DNA of 7,140 bases from CAZAPV01 sp964487195 (GCA_964487195.1 CAZAPV010000044.1:1-7140), one strand, 5' to 3'. Positions 1 to 5,491 are shown, counted from the first letter of the stretch. The notes: generated by a model from the letters alone, not told the origin. Program-made: numbers and translations.

Positions 1-72
1 GCGGTTTTGGGGCCCCCGCAAAGGCGCAGCTTGCGCGTAGCGCGCAACGAGCATTTGCGGGGTGAAAACCGC
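1..72. repeat. Long imperfect inverted repeat with internal hairpin
   Basis: Three nested pairs of arms are visible. The outer arms are GCGGTTTT (1-8) and AAAACCGC (65-72). The middle arms are CCCCGCAAA (14-22) and TTTGCGGGG (54-62). The inner hairpin is TTGCGCG (31-37) with CGCGCAA (41-47) and loop TAG. GGGGCCCC at 9-16 is itself a palindrome. The element lies 18 bp downstream of the minus-strand CYTH gene stop, so it may mark the 3' end of that gene, of an unseen plus-strand gene to the left, or of both. No clean T-tract follows directly on the plus strand (a loose pyrimidine run lies at 83-90), and the minus-strand end is cut by the window edge. It could be a terminator, a dispersed intergenic repeat or a structured RNA; the sequence alone does not decide. 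Confidence 0.7.
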
Positions 73-89
73 GACAGGACCCGTTTCTT

Positions 90-572
90 TTAAATAAATT
101 TTTTGATCTCTTCGAACGTCTTTCCCGCGAGGAAGGAGTTCGAGGACCACGGTTCCTGCGACACGTCGCGGCCGAACCAGCCGGGAGGGACGAAATCCTC
201 GCGGCTTTTTTCGTCCGGAAATTCCACCTCCACCATCGCGAGCCCGTCGAGCGGCCCGCGGAACAGGTCGATCTCGGCGACGAGGCCGTCCGCGAGCGGG
301 AGTTTGCAGCGCGTCTTCGCGACCGACCGTTTCGAATGCGTGCGAAGCATCTCGTACTCTTCGCGCGTGAGCGGGATCGTGATCTCTTCTTTGCGCGACA
401 GGTCGTCCGGCGCGACCGCCAATTTTTTCGTGAGTTCCCAATGATCCGCGTATGCGCGGATGCGGAGCGGTTCGTCGCCGTCCGAAAGGTAATGCTGCTC
501 GATCTCTTCGCGCGTCGCGGCGGCGAGATCGGGAAGTTTTGCGATCAGGAACGACAGTTCGTTTTCGAGCAT
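90..572 (-). CDS. CYTH-domain (triphosphate tunnel fold) protein
   Basis: Encodes 160 residues with the layout of the CYTH/triphosphate tunnel metalloenzyme superfamily, whose members hydrolyse or cyclise triphosphates, or bind organic phosphates, inside a beta-barrel with metal. Visible elements are the N-terminal ENEL (E3, E5), LRIR (36-39), ELTKK (46-50), KTRCKL (86-91), AEIDLF (99-104) and MVEVEF (113-118), giving the alternating basic and acidic strands of the tunnel. The canonical ExExK is only partly kept: the Lys position appears to be S7. There is no signal peptide, so it should be cytoplasmic. The ATG at 572 is chosen because the CYTH motif begins right after it; an upstream in-frame ATG at 614 would add 14 residues that read through the predicted promoter. 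The gene is divergent from the 661 operon. Its substrate cannot be told; thiamine triphosphatase, inorganic triphosphatase and class IV cyclase are all family possibilities. Confidence 0.85.
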   Translation of the reverse strand: MLENELSFLIAKLPDLAAATREEIEQHYLSDGDEPLRIRAYADHWELTKKLAVAPDDLSRKEEITIPLTREEYEMLRTHSKRSVAKTRCKLPLADGLVAEIDLFRGPLDGLAMVEVEFPDEKSREDFVPPGWFGRDVSQEPWSSNSFLAGKTFEEIKKFI

Positions 573-581
573 AGCGGCTCC

Positions 582-609
582 ATTATACCACGCGGGACGG
601 TTGACAGAA
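582..609 (-). promoter_or_regulatory. Extended -10 promoter of the CYTH gene
   Basis: On the minus strand, TGGTATAAT gives a perfect -10 box (582-587) with an extended TG motif. A -35 is weak: TTCTGT at 604-609, spacing 16. The -10 ends 9 nt before the ATG at 572, so the transcript would begin within 2-3 nt of the start codon. A GGAG at 578-581 would suit as a Shine-Dalgarno site 5 nt from the ATG, but it would lie upstream of that transcription start, so the two signals are mutually exclusive. Confidence 0.55.
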
Positions 610-649
610 TCCATGAGAAATGATGAGCTGCATCCGGCTCTTTACCAAC

Positions 650-654
650 GGAGG
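650..654 (+). promoter_or_regulatory. Shine-Dalgarno site deciding the 661 start
   Basis: GGAGG followed by a 6-nt spacer to the ATG at 661. This favours 661 over an in-frame TTG at 601 that would put 20 non-hydrophobic residues ahead of the signal peptide. Confidence 0.8.
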
Positions 655-660
655 AAGATA

Positions 661-1029
661 ATGAAACCGATGTTCATCGCGATAGGCGCCGCAATCCTCG
701 CGCTCTGCGTAGGCGTGGCGGCCGCGCGTTCCGACCCGAAGGTCGCATTCGCCGCGTGTCTCGCCCAAAAGGGCGCGGTGCTGTACGGCGCGCCATGGTG
801 CGGGTATTGCGAGTACCAGAAAAAGATGTTCGGACGGGGTGCGTCCCGTCTCCGCACCGTCACGTGTTCGGAGTCGTATTACGGCGACGAAAATCCGGAA
901 TGCGCGGCGAAGAAGATCAAGGCGCTCCCGACGTGGATTTTCGCCGATGGTTCGCGGCTCGAAGGGACGCAATTCCTTCCTGCGTTGTCGCAAAAAACCG
1001 GCTGTCCCTGGAACGGAGGCTACCAATGA
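661..1029 (+). CDS. Exported thioredoxin-like protein, VKOR-associated type
   Basis: 122 residues. An N-terminal hydrophobic stretch (about residues 4-22, ending near AAA-R) is a signal peptide or anchor, so the protein should act outside the membrane. The fold signature is LYGAPWCGYCEYQKKMFG, with redox pair C47-C50, followed by ALPTW with the cis-proline P90. Further cysteines are C33, C69, C81 and C115. This spacing (a Cys before YGAxWC, then a VxC, then a Cys before PTW, then a terminal GC) resembles the C-terminal thioredoxin-like domain of bacterial VKOR homologues. That domain passes electrons between substrate proteins and the quinone-linked VKOR; no VKOR gene is in view. It is the first gene of a three-gene operon: its TGA overlaps the next ATG (ATGA at 1026-1029). 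A stand-alone VKOR partner or a periplasmic thiol oxidoreductase are both compatible. Confidence 0.88.
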   Translation: MKPMFIAIGAAILALCVGVAAARSDPKVAFAACLAQKGAVLYGAPWCGYCEYQKKMFGRGASRLRTVTCSESYYGDENPECAAKKIKALPTWIFADGSRLEGTQFLPALSQKTGCPWNGGYQ

Positions 1030-1619
1030 ACAAGCGGATCCTGCTCATCGCGCTCGCGCTCTTCGCCTGCACCGCGCAGCAACGGCCGGCCGATCGCGTC
1101 CCGCCGCCCGCAGAAAACAACCTGACGTTCAGGCAGGACGGCTACGTCGTCGCCCTCCCGCTTCCGGATCCGCAGGCATGGACGCAACGCAAAGACGCGT
1201 TCTCCGTGCTGACGAACGCCAAGACCGGCGCGAAGATCTCTATCCTGTCTGCGGACGCCGCATCCGGCACGACGGCATACGTCGCCGAACGGATGCGGAC
1301 GGAGGCAGGTTCAACGAAAGGGGAGCTCGGCGTCTCTTGGCCGCTTTGCGTAGGGATCGTCCCGCCGCGGCCGGCGCGCGCGTGGTTTTCTTTCCTGCGT
1401 TCGTCTCACGGACGTCTCGACCGAGGCCTCGCCGTCGTGACGCAGGTCGAACGGTTGCCGAACTACGTGGTACTCATCGCGACGTGGCCGGCGCAGGACG
1501 GCGACCAGACGCTGTTCAACAGCATCGGCCGGTCGTGGCTCTGGATCGACAGCACCGCGGCCGACATCTTTGCCGCGGCGCAGAACATCACCGCGATGCC
1601 GCTCAAAGGAGAAAAATGA
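1026..1619 (+). CDS. Exported protein of unknown function, paralogue A
   Basis: 197 residues, family not recognised. The N-terminus is Lys/Arg followed by a short hydrophobic run ending LALFAC (C15); this resembles a lipobox but has Phe at -2, so lipid attachment is likely rather than certain. A Pro-rich linker follows (about 20-30), then a domain of about 160 residues. Segments shared with the next gene are N-A-K-TGAK (64-70) and YVVLIATWPA (147-156), so the two appear to be diverged tandem copies. There is only one other Cys (C108), so an internal disulfide is not possible. The start is well supported: GGAGG at 1015-1019 with a 6-nt spacer, and ATGA overlap with the thioredoxin-like gene. 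Its TGA in turn overlaps the following ATG. Co-translation with an exported redox protein suggests an envelope role; the function is open. Confidence 0.8.
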   Translation: MNKRILLIALALFACTAQQRPADRVPPPAENNLTFRQDGYVVALPLPDPQAWTQRKDAFSVLTNAKTGAKISILSADAASGTTAYVAERMRTEAGSTKGELGVSWPLCVGIVPPRPARAWFSFLRSSHGRLDRGLAVVTQVERLPNYVVLIATWPAQDGDQTLFNSIGRSWLWIDSTAADIFAAAQNITAMPLKGEK

Positions 1620-2182
1620 TGATCGCACAAAGGTTGTTTACGCTCATTTCCATCATCGCCCTGTCCGGCTGCGCCGCGCCGACAAAAACATCGGTCGCGC
1701 CGCCGCCGAAAGTCGCGGCGCTCGGCACGCCAAAGGCGGCGGACTACGAAATCACCTTCAATCTCGCATTGGACAGCGAGTGGGAGACGCTCGATCCGCA
1801 CGATGCCGGACTCACCGGCTCGACGCCCGACTACGTCATCGCCAACAAAGTGACGGGGGCGAAGGTCGCGTTCCTGTGGCTGCCGGCGGTGCTCGGTACG
1901 CCGAGTACGGTCGCCACCGCCACGGCATCTTCCGCGCAATTCGCGGCCGCGACGAGAGCCGATGTCGTCGCGATGTACGATGGCAGTCGCGCCGATTTCA
2001 CCTTCACCTACAAAAAAGACGGTGAAGATCGGAAGGGCGAAGTGATCGTCATGCGCGTCACGGGCGTGGCGGATCAGATCGTCATGATCCGCGGCACCTG
2101 GCCCGCATCCCAGGAGCTGCGTTCGATCGCCGACTTGGACGTGATCGCGGCCACCATCGAAGGTAAACCGATCGTCCGCTGA
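1616..2182 (+). CDS. Predicted lipoprotein of unknown function, paralogue B
   Basis: 188 residues, no recognised family. The N-terminus has a hydrophobic stretch and a classic lipobox LSGC (16-19), with C19 the lipidated residue and the only cysteine. A Pro/Ala linker (about 20-40) leads into a soluble domain that shares with the preceding gene the N-K-V-TGAK motif and a C-terminal IVMIRGTWPA block, followed by a helical end. The preceding AAAGGAG (1605-1611) lies 4 nt from the ATG at 1616 and 7 nt from a second ATG at 1619, so translation may really begin at the second Met. The gene overlaps the previous stop by ATGA. It is the last gene of the operon, followed within 6 bp by a terminator. 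It is probably membrane-anchored and faces outward. Confidence 0.82.
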   Translation: MMIAQRLFTLISIIALSGCAAPTKTSVAPPPKVAALGTPKAADYEITFNLALDSEWETLDPHDAGLTGSTPDYVIANKVTGAKVAFLWLPAVLGTPSTVATATASSAQFAAATRADVVAMYDGSRADFTFTYKKDGEDRKGEVIVMRVTGVADQIVMIRGTWPASQELRSIADLDVIAATIEGKPIVR

Positions 2183-2187
2183 CGCCG

Positions 2188-2213
2188 ACCCCGCTCGCTT
2201 GAGCGGGGTTTTT
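2188..2213 (+). terminator. Intrinsic terminator of the 661-2182 operon
   Basis: CCCCGCTC (2189-2196), loop GCTT, GAGCGGGG (2201-2208), then TTTTT. An extra A2188-T2209 pair extends the stem to 9 bp. It begins 6 nt after the stop codon of the last lipoprotein gene. Confidence 0.93.
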
Positions 2214-2219
2214 GTATCC

Positions 2220-2248
2220 TTGACTTTTCGTCATTCTCGGCGTACGCT
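2220..2248 (+). promoter_or_regulatory. Candidate promoter of the S53 peptidase gene
   Basis: TTGACT (2220-2225), spacer 17, TACGCT (2243-2248). The -35 matches 5 of 6 and the -10 is moderate. The predicted start near 2255 leaves a leader of about 29 nt with no Shine-Dalgarno sequence before the ATG at 2284. Confidence 0.45.
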
Positions 2249-2283
2249 TTCGGTGGAATCTTATCTTCATTTACGTTTTCATT

Positions 2284-3417
2284 ATGAGCAAAAAGATGCT
2301 CCTCAAATCGCTCGCCGCGGGATTGATCCCGGCAGCGGCGCTCGTTGGAAGCATGGCGGCGTTCGCCGGCGACCACGATCCGCATCTCGATGATTTCACC
2401 GGGCGGCCGCCGATCCACGCGAAGCCCGATGCGACGACCAGTCCGACCGGTCTTACGCCGGCGAAGATCCGCGCCGCGTACAACCTGCCGGCGACCGGCG
2501 GATCCGGCACCGTCGCTATCGTCGACGCGTACGACAACCCGAACGCGGAGAAAGACCTCGGCATCTACGTCGCGGCGTTCGGCCTTCCGAGCTGCACCAC
2601 GGCGAACGGCTGCTTTGAGAAGCACCCGATGGCGTCGAAAGTGCGCGCGGATTCCGGATGGGCGCTCGAGTCGTCTCTCGACGTCCAGGTGGCGCATACC
2701 GTCGCGCCGAGCGGCAAGGTGCTCTTGATCGAAGCGAAATCCGCGAGCGGCACCGATCTGATGGCCGCGGTCGACTACGCGTGCAGCCGTCCCGACGTCA
2801 CCGCGATCTCCTTGAGCTGGGGCGGGGGTGAGTTTTCCAGCGAAGCGGCGACCGATTCGCGCTTCGTCTGTTCCGGCAACACCGCCACGGTGTTCGTCGC
2901 GTCGGGCGACAGCGGCAACGGCGCGGAATGGCCCGCGGTTTCGCCGAACGTCGTCTCCGTCGGCGGCACCACGCTCGCCTTCAATCTCGACGGCTCGCTC
3001 GCATCCGAAACCGCATGGAGCGGTTCGGGCGGCGGCGCGTCGGTCTACGAAGCGATCCCGTCCTACCAGACGGCGTACGGCCTCGCGGGGAGCAAGCGGA
3101 TCACGCCGGACGTTTCCGCGAACGCCAACCCGTCCTCCGGTTACTCGGTGTATGACTCCAACGGTTATTACGGCCAGCGCGGCTGGTTCGTGGTCGGCGG
3201 CACGAGCGGCTCGACCCCGCTGTGGGCCGGCATCAAAGCGCTCGGGCATTCCGCTGATAACGGCAAGTTCTACGTGGACGGCGCGGGCGCGCTCGTCGCG
3301 AGCTACTTCCGCGACATCGTGAGCGGCACGAACGGTAGCTGCGGCGCGAACTGCACCGCGAGCGCGGGATACGACCAGGTTACCGGTCTCGGCAGCCCGG
3401 TCACGACGACGTACTAA
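2284..3417 (+). CDS. Secreted S53 (sedolisin family) serine-carboxyl peptidase
   Basis: 377 residues. A signal peptide (about 1-29, MAAFA-G) implies secretion. The sedolisin catalytic set is present: E129 and D133 in the ALESSLDVQ segment, oxyanion D209 in VASGDSGN, and nucleophile S308 in GGTSGSTP. The C-terminal calcium site is recognisable as FRDI (D344, I345) plus AGYD (D364). Six cysteines (C104/C110, C167/C196, C353/C357) sit in pairs that could form disulfides. The mature core starts near LTPAKIRAAYNLP (57-69), leaving only about 30 residues after the signal peptide. The roughly 150-200 residue inhibitory propeptide of classical sedolisins and kumamolisins is therefore absent. Family members cleave proteins, usually at acidic pH. 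The gene has no Shine-Dalgarno site and follows a terminator, so it starts a new unit. It is probably a scavenging or cell-surface protease (inference). Confidence 0.93.
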   Translation: MSKKMLLKSLAAGLIPAAALVGSMAAFAGDHDPHLDDFTGRPPIHAKPDATTSPTGLTPAKIRAAYNLPATGGSGTVAIVDAYDNPNAEKDLGIYVAAFGLPSCTTANGCFEKHPMASKVRADSGWALESSLDVQVAHTVAPSGKVLLIEAKSASGTDLMAAVDYACSRPDVTAISLSWGGGEFSSEAATDSRFVCSGNTATVFVASGDSGNGAEWPAVSPNVVSVGGTTLAFNLDGSLASETAWSGSGGGASVYEAIPSYQTAYGLAGSKRITPDVSANANPSSGYSVYDSNGYYGQRGWFVVGGTSGSTPLWAGIKALGHSADNGKFYVDGAGALVASYFRDIVSGTNGSCGANCTASAGYDQVTGLGSPVTTTY

Positions 3418-3423
3418 GGACAT

Positions 3424-3597
3424 ATGATCGTCAAAAAGGGGAGCAAATGGTGCGTGGTGTCCGAGAAGAGCGGCCGCAGCCTCGGTTGTTATAAGACGAA
3501 AAAGGAAGCGCTGCATCGCCTGCGCCAGGTCGAGTTCTTCAAGCATCTCAAGCAGATCCCGGCCGGCAAAATCCGGAAGAAAAGTCTGCGGAAGTAA
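3424..3597 (+). CDS. Small basic protein of unknown function
   Basis: 57 residues, strongly basic, beginning MIVKKGSKWCVV and containing the pattern LGCYKTKKEALHRLRQVEFF (20-39). The first half reads as a short beta-hairpin (KWCVVSE...SGRSLGCY) followed by a T-K-K-E-A-x-x-R-L-R-Q-V helix. I have the impression of having seen this small architecture in phage and metagenomic proteins, but I cannot name a family. Reading-frame support: it lies 6 bp after the peptidase stop, has AGGA (3417-3420) three nt before the ATG, fits the gap exactly, and ends 11 bp before a terminator. It has no signal peptide, two cysteines (C10, C22) and many Lys/Arg, so nucleic-acid binding is possible (inference). It is likely co-transcribed with the peptidase. 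Confidence 0.7.
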   Translation: MIVKKGSKWCVVSEKSGRSLGCYKTKKEALHRLRQVEFFKHLKQIPAGKIRKKSLRK

Positions 3598-3604
3598 GAC
3601 GCAT

Positions 3605-3634
3605 TTGCCAAAACCATCGGATACCTGGTATTCG
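3605..3634 (+). promoter_or_regulatory. Weak candidate promoter of the nuclease gene
   Basis: TTGCCA (3605-3610), spacer 18, TATTCG (3629-3634) with an upstream TGG giving an extended -10. Only half of the -10 positions match. If real, the transcript would start about 6 nt before the ATG at 3648 and would lie inside the upstream terminator hairpin. No Shine-Dalgarno site is present. Confidence 0.25.
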
Positions 3635-3647
3635 ATGGTTTTGTTTT
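3609..3647 (+). terminator. Long hairpin terminator that touches the next start codon
   Basis: CAAAACCATCG (3609-3619) pairs with CGATGGTTTTG (3633-3643). The stem continues inward through G3620-T3632 and ATAC (3621-3624) with GTAT (3628-3631), giving about 16 bp and a 3-nt loop CTG. TTTT follows at 3644-3647. It serves the peptidase/small-protein unit. The ATG of the nuclease gene begins at 3648, directly after the T-tract. Confidence 0.85.
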
Positions 3648-4178
3648 ATGCGCCCGCGTTCGTCACGACCGTTGCTCGTCGCGCTCCTCGCGCTGCTCTT
3701 CGCCGCCGGCGGCCAGGAGTTTGCGTCGTCGTGGGACGCGCACGGTTCGTATCGCGTCGCGCGGGTGATCGACGGGGACACGATCGACGTCAGGGTCGGA
3801 GCGCTCACCGAGCGGGTGCGCATCCTCGGCATGAACACGCCGGAGACCGTGGATCCGCGCAAACCGCCGCAGTGCTTCGGCAAAGAGGCGTCGGACCGCG
3901 CGAAGAAGATCCTGTCCGGCGTGCGCGTTCGGCTGGAGGCCGATCCGTCGCAGGACGACCGCGACCGTTACGGCCGCATCCTCCGGTACGTCTTCCTCGC
4001 TGACGGCACCAACTTCGAGTTCGCCATGATCAGGGACGGGTATGCGTTCGAATACACGTTTCACTCGGCGTACAAATATCAGCCACAATTCAAAGCCGCG
4101 GCCGCCGAAGCGAAATCGGCGAAGCGCGGCCTGTGGTCCTCCGACACCTGCAACGGCAAACTGAAATCCGCGCAATAA
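3648..4178 (+). CDS. Exported thermonuclease (staphylococcal nuclease homologue)
   Basis: 176 residues. An Arg-rich start and hydrophobic run (9-21) form a signal peptide or anchor, so the enzyme should act outside the cell. SNase-fold motifs follow in order: RVIDGDTID (39-47, D44 equivalent to staphylococcal D21), RILGMNTPET (58-67, with R58 and E66 equivalent to R35 and E43) and DRYGRILRYVF (105-115, R110 equivalent to R87). The metal ligand D40 of the staphylococcal enzyme is replaced by Asn (N63); other bacterial homologues also show Asn here as far as I recall, so activity is not excluded. Family members cleave DNA and RNA with calcium. Two cysteines (C76, C168) could form a disulfide. 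It ends with a short Lys-rich tail after the GLWSSDTC motif. The gene is monocistronic, with a promoter for the next gene starting right after its stop. Likely role: extracellular nucleic-acid scavenging (inference). Confidence 0.93.
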   Translation: MRPRSSRPLLVALLALLFAAGGQEFASSWDAHGSYRVARVIDGDTIDVRVGALTERVRILGMNTPETVDPRKPPQCFGKEASDRAKKILSGVRVRLEADPSQDDRDRYGRILRYVFLADGTNFEFAMIRDGYAFEYTFHSAYKYQPQFKAAAAEAKSAKRGLWSSDTCNGKLKSAQ

Positions 4179-4198
4179 AAAAGCGTTGGCCGTCACGC

Positions 4199-4227
4199 TC
4201 GACAAATCGGTCAAATTGTGCTATAGT
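4199..4227 (+). promoter_or_regulatory. Strong promoter of the HELGH protein gene
   Basis: TCGACA (4199-4204), spacer exactly 17, TATAGT (4222-4227) with the extended TGC in front. Each box matches 5 of 6 positions. The -10 ends 11 nt before the ATG at 4239, so the predicted transcript has a leader of only about 4-6 nt and no Shine-Dalgarno site. Confidence 0.75.
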
Positions 4228-4238
4228 GCAGCACATCT

Positions 4239-5378
4239 ATGTCTGAACGGCGATCCGAAAGGGAAGCGGAAGCCGGCTGGAAGGCGCCCGAACAAGGGAA
4301 GCCCGAGCCCGCGGAATCGAAGGAGGAACGCGAGGCGGAACCGATCCGCCGCGAGTTCGAATACCGCGACAAGGACGGCCGTCTGCTCGGCAAGGCGATC
4401 GTGGAGCTCGACGCGCAGGAGGTCGAAATGGAATTGTCCGAAGAGCGGTCCGTCGCGGCGCGCTCTCTCCGCAGTCTCGTTCTTGAAGGAGAAAAAGACG
4501 GGAAGCCCGTGAAATTCGACGTGCTCGAGCTCGCGAATAAAAACGGCGTGCAGATATACGTCAGTGCGGAAAAGAAAGCCGACGATTACATGTACGAGAA
4601 CGAGCTCAACCTCGCGGTCGTTCCAATTCCAGACAATCCGATCGAGATGGCGACGCTTCTCCACGAGCTTGGGCATGGGGAACAGTATCATGACGAACGG
4701 TTCGAGGAGGTTGGCAAGCTGTACGACTATAAAAATGATGCCGAGAAAGGTCCGTATTATTATCGGCTGAAGCCGATGCTCGACGAGGTGATGAAAGCGG
4801 TGCCGGAAGTAAACCAAGTCATCGATCACGATCTGGTGCGTCAGCTTGATCGGCTGGATGAGCGTCGTCTTGCGGACATTCAGGAAGGGACCCGACTCGT
4901 GGAACTTCTCAAGGAGGGGGGCAGTGACGGAAAAGAAAATCCGTTGGATATCCTTAAACGGGTCAATGACTTGGATGAGCAGGTTCAGGCGACGTACAGG
5001 GCCCAGCAGCTTCTCATGGAGGAGATCGGATTGGCCGAACTGGTGTCGCTCCCCACGAAGATGCTGGAGCGCGATGCGACGCGCCGCGCGTTCGAATGGA
5101 TGAGAACGATCAGGCAGAAAGCGGGCGTCGATCTGTTTGCGCCGGTTGTCGCGCCGGAAGCGCCATCGCGGTCGACGACGAAAGAAAACTCGTCGGGATG
5201 CGCGTCGTACGCGGCGGGCGCGCGGCAAGAAGGGGATCGGTCGCTGACGATGACGGCGAAGGAAGATCTGCAGCAGGCGCTCGCTACCTACCAGGCCGAC
5301 CGGCTCCGGTTCAAACGGCCGGGGGAAGAGGGGCCGGGGATCACGCCGGTCGCCGGCGGCACGCGGAAAAAGGTATGA
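4239..5378 (+). CDS. Cytoplasmic HELGH-motif putative zinc metallopeptidase
   Basis: 379 residues with no signal peptide. The first 40 residues are highly charged and probably disordered. Residues 40-130 look like mixed beta strands. The zinc-binding motif LLHELGHGEQ lies at 140-149 (H142, E143, H146). About 130 residues on, LERDATRRAFEWMRTIRQ (276-293) supplies a candidate third ligand, E278, in an E-x-x-A setting as in several gluzincin-like families. The region between (about 150-275) is helical and charged. A linker rich in Ala, Pro and Ser (300-330) precedes a short helix (340-355) and a basic C-terminus. I recall similar HE[IL]GH...ERxA proteins in CPR genomes but cannot name a characterised family, so peptidase activity and substrate are inference. 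The middle of the gene uses more A/T-ending codons than its neighbours. It is transcribed alone, between its own promoter and terminator. Confidence 0.82.
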   Translation: MSERRSEREAEAGWKAPEQGKPEPAESKEEREAEPIRREFEYRDKDGRLLGKAIVELDAQEVEMELSEERSVAARSLRSLVLEGEKDGKPVKFDVLELANKNGVQIYVSAEKKADDYMYENELNLAVVPIPDNPIEMATLLHELGHGEQYHDERFEEVGKLYDYKNDAEKGPYYYRLKPMLDEVMKAVPEVNQVIDHDLVRQLDRLDERRLADIQEGTRLVELLKEGGSDGKENPLDILKRVNDLDEQVQATYRAQQLLMEEIGLAELVSLPTKMLERDATRRAFEWMRTIRQKAGVDLFAPVVAPEAPSRSTTKENSSGCASYAAGARQEGDRSLTMTAKEDLQQALATYQADRLRFKRPGEEGPGITPVAGGTRKKV

Positions 5379-5411
5379 AAACCGCTTTTCGTCCGCTGCA
5401 CATGAAATCTG

Positions 5412-5436
5412 ATCGGCGCGCGACGCGCCGATTTTT
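5412..5436 (+). terminator. Intrinsic terminator after the HELGH protein gene
   Basis: ATCGGCGCG (5412-5420), loop CGA, CGCGCCGAT (5424-5432), then a T-run to 5436. The 9-bp GC-rich perfect stem separates this gene from the zinc operon promoter that starts 19 bp later. Confidence 0.93.
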
Positions 5437-5454
5437 CATTGTCCACACCCGCTC

Positions 5455-5483
5455 TTGACACATGCAACTAAGTTGCATACAGT
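5455..5483 (+). promoter_or_regulatory. Promoter of the zur-znuA-znuC operon
   Basis: A consensus TTGACA (5455-5460), spacer 17, TACAGT (5478-5483). The -10 ends 8 nt before the ATG at 5492, so the predicted mRNA starts at or within a couple of nucleotides of the start codon. The spacer is filled by a Fur-family palindrome. Confidence 0.85.
5462..5478. promoter_or_regulatory. Fur-family (probable Zur) operator
   Basis: ATGCAACTAAGTTGCAT is a perfect 8-1-8 inverted repeat containing the 7-1-7 arrangement TGCAACT-A-AGTTGCA typical of Fur-superfamily sites. It fills the spacer between the -35 and -10 and shares its last base with the -10, so a bound repressor would block RNA polymerase. A further ATGCAAC half-site lies at 5499-5505, inside the start of the regulator gene. 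The likely ligand is the Fur-family protein encoded immediately downstream, giving autoregulation. Confidence 0.85.
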
Positions 5484-5491
5484 GACCGTCT

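Noticed and set aside
63..72. TGAAAACCGC shared by 63-72 and 5376-5385
   Set aside because: A 10-base match alone is within chance for 7 kb, and the second copy lacks the rest of the inverted repeat.
573..614. Longer CYTH protein starting at 614
   Set aside because: The extra 14 codons overlap the extended -10 promoter, and the family N-terminus begins at the ATG at 572.
601..660. TTG start at 601 for the thioredoxin-like protein, and TTGACA at 601-606 as a -35 box
   Set aside because: The upstream extension would bury the signal peptide, and GGAGG at 650-654 points to 661. No convincing -10 lies 16-18 nt after the TTGACA, so I do not call a promoter there; the promoter of this operon remains unidentified.
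839..1615. Long Arg/Ser-rich open frames overlapping the operon, and similar ones on both strands elsewhere
   Set aside because: They are Arg/Ala-rich shadow frames of GC-rich coding DNA and show no motifs; the frames with signal peptides, ribosome sites and overlaps are the real genes.
2074..3546. A 490-codon open frame on the minus strand opposite the peptidase gene
   Set aside because: Its composition is very Arg-rich with no recognisable domain, and it lies antisense to an S53 gene with all its catalytic residues.
5375..5458. 27-codon reading frame starting in an ATGA overlap with the HELGH gene stop
   Set aside because: It runs straight through the intrinsic terminator (5412-5436) and ends inside the zur -35 box; the overlap is probably chance.
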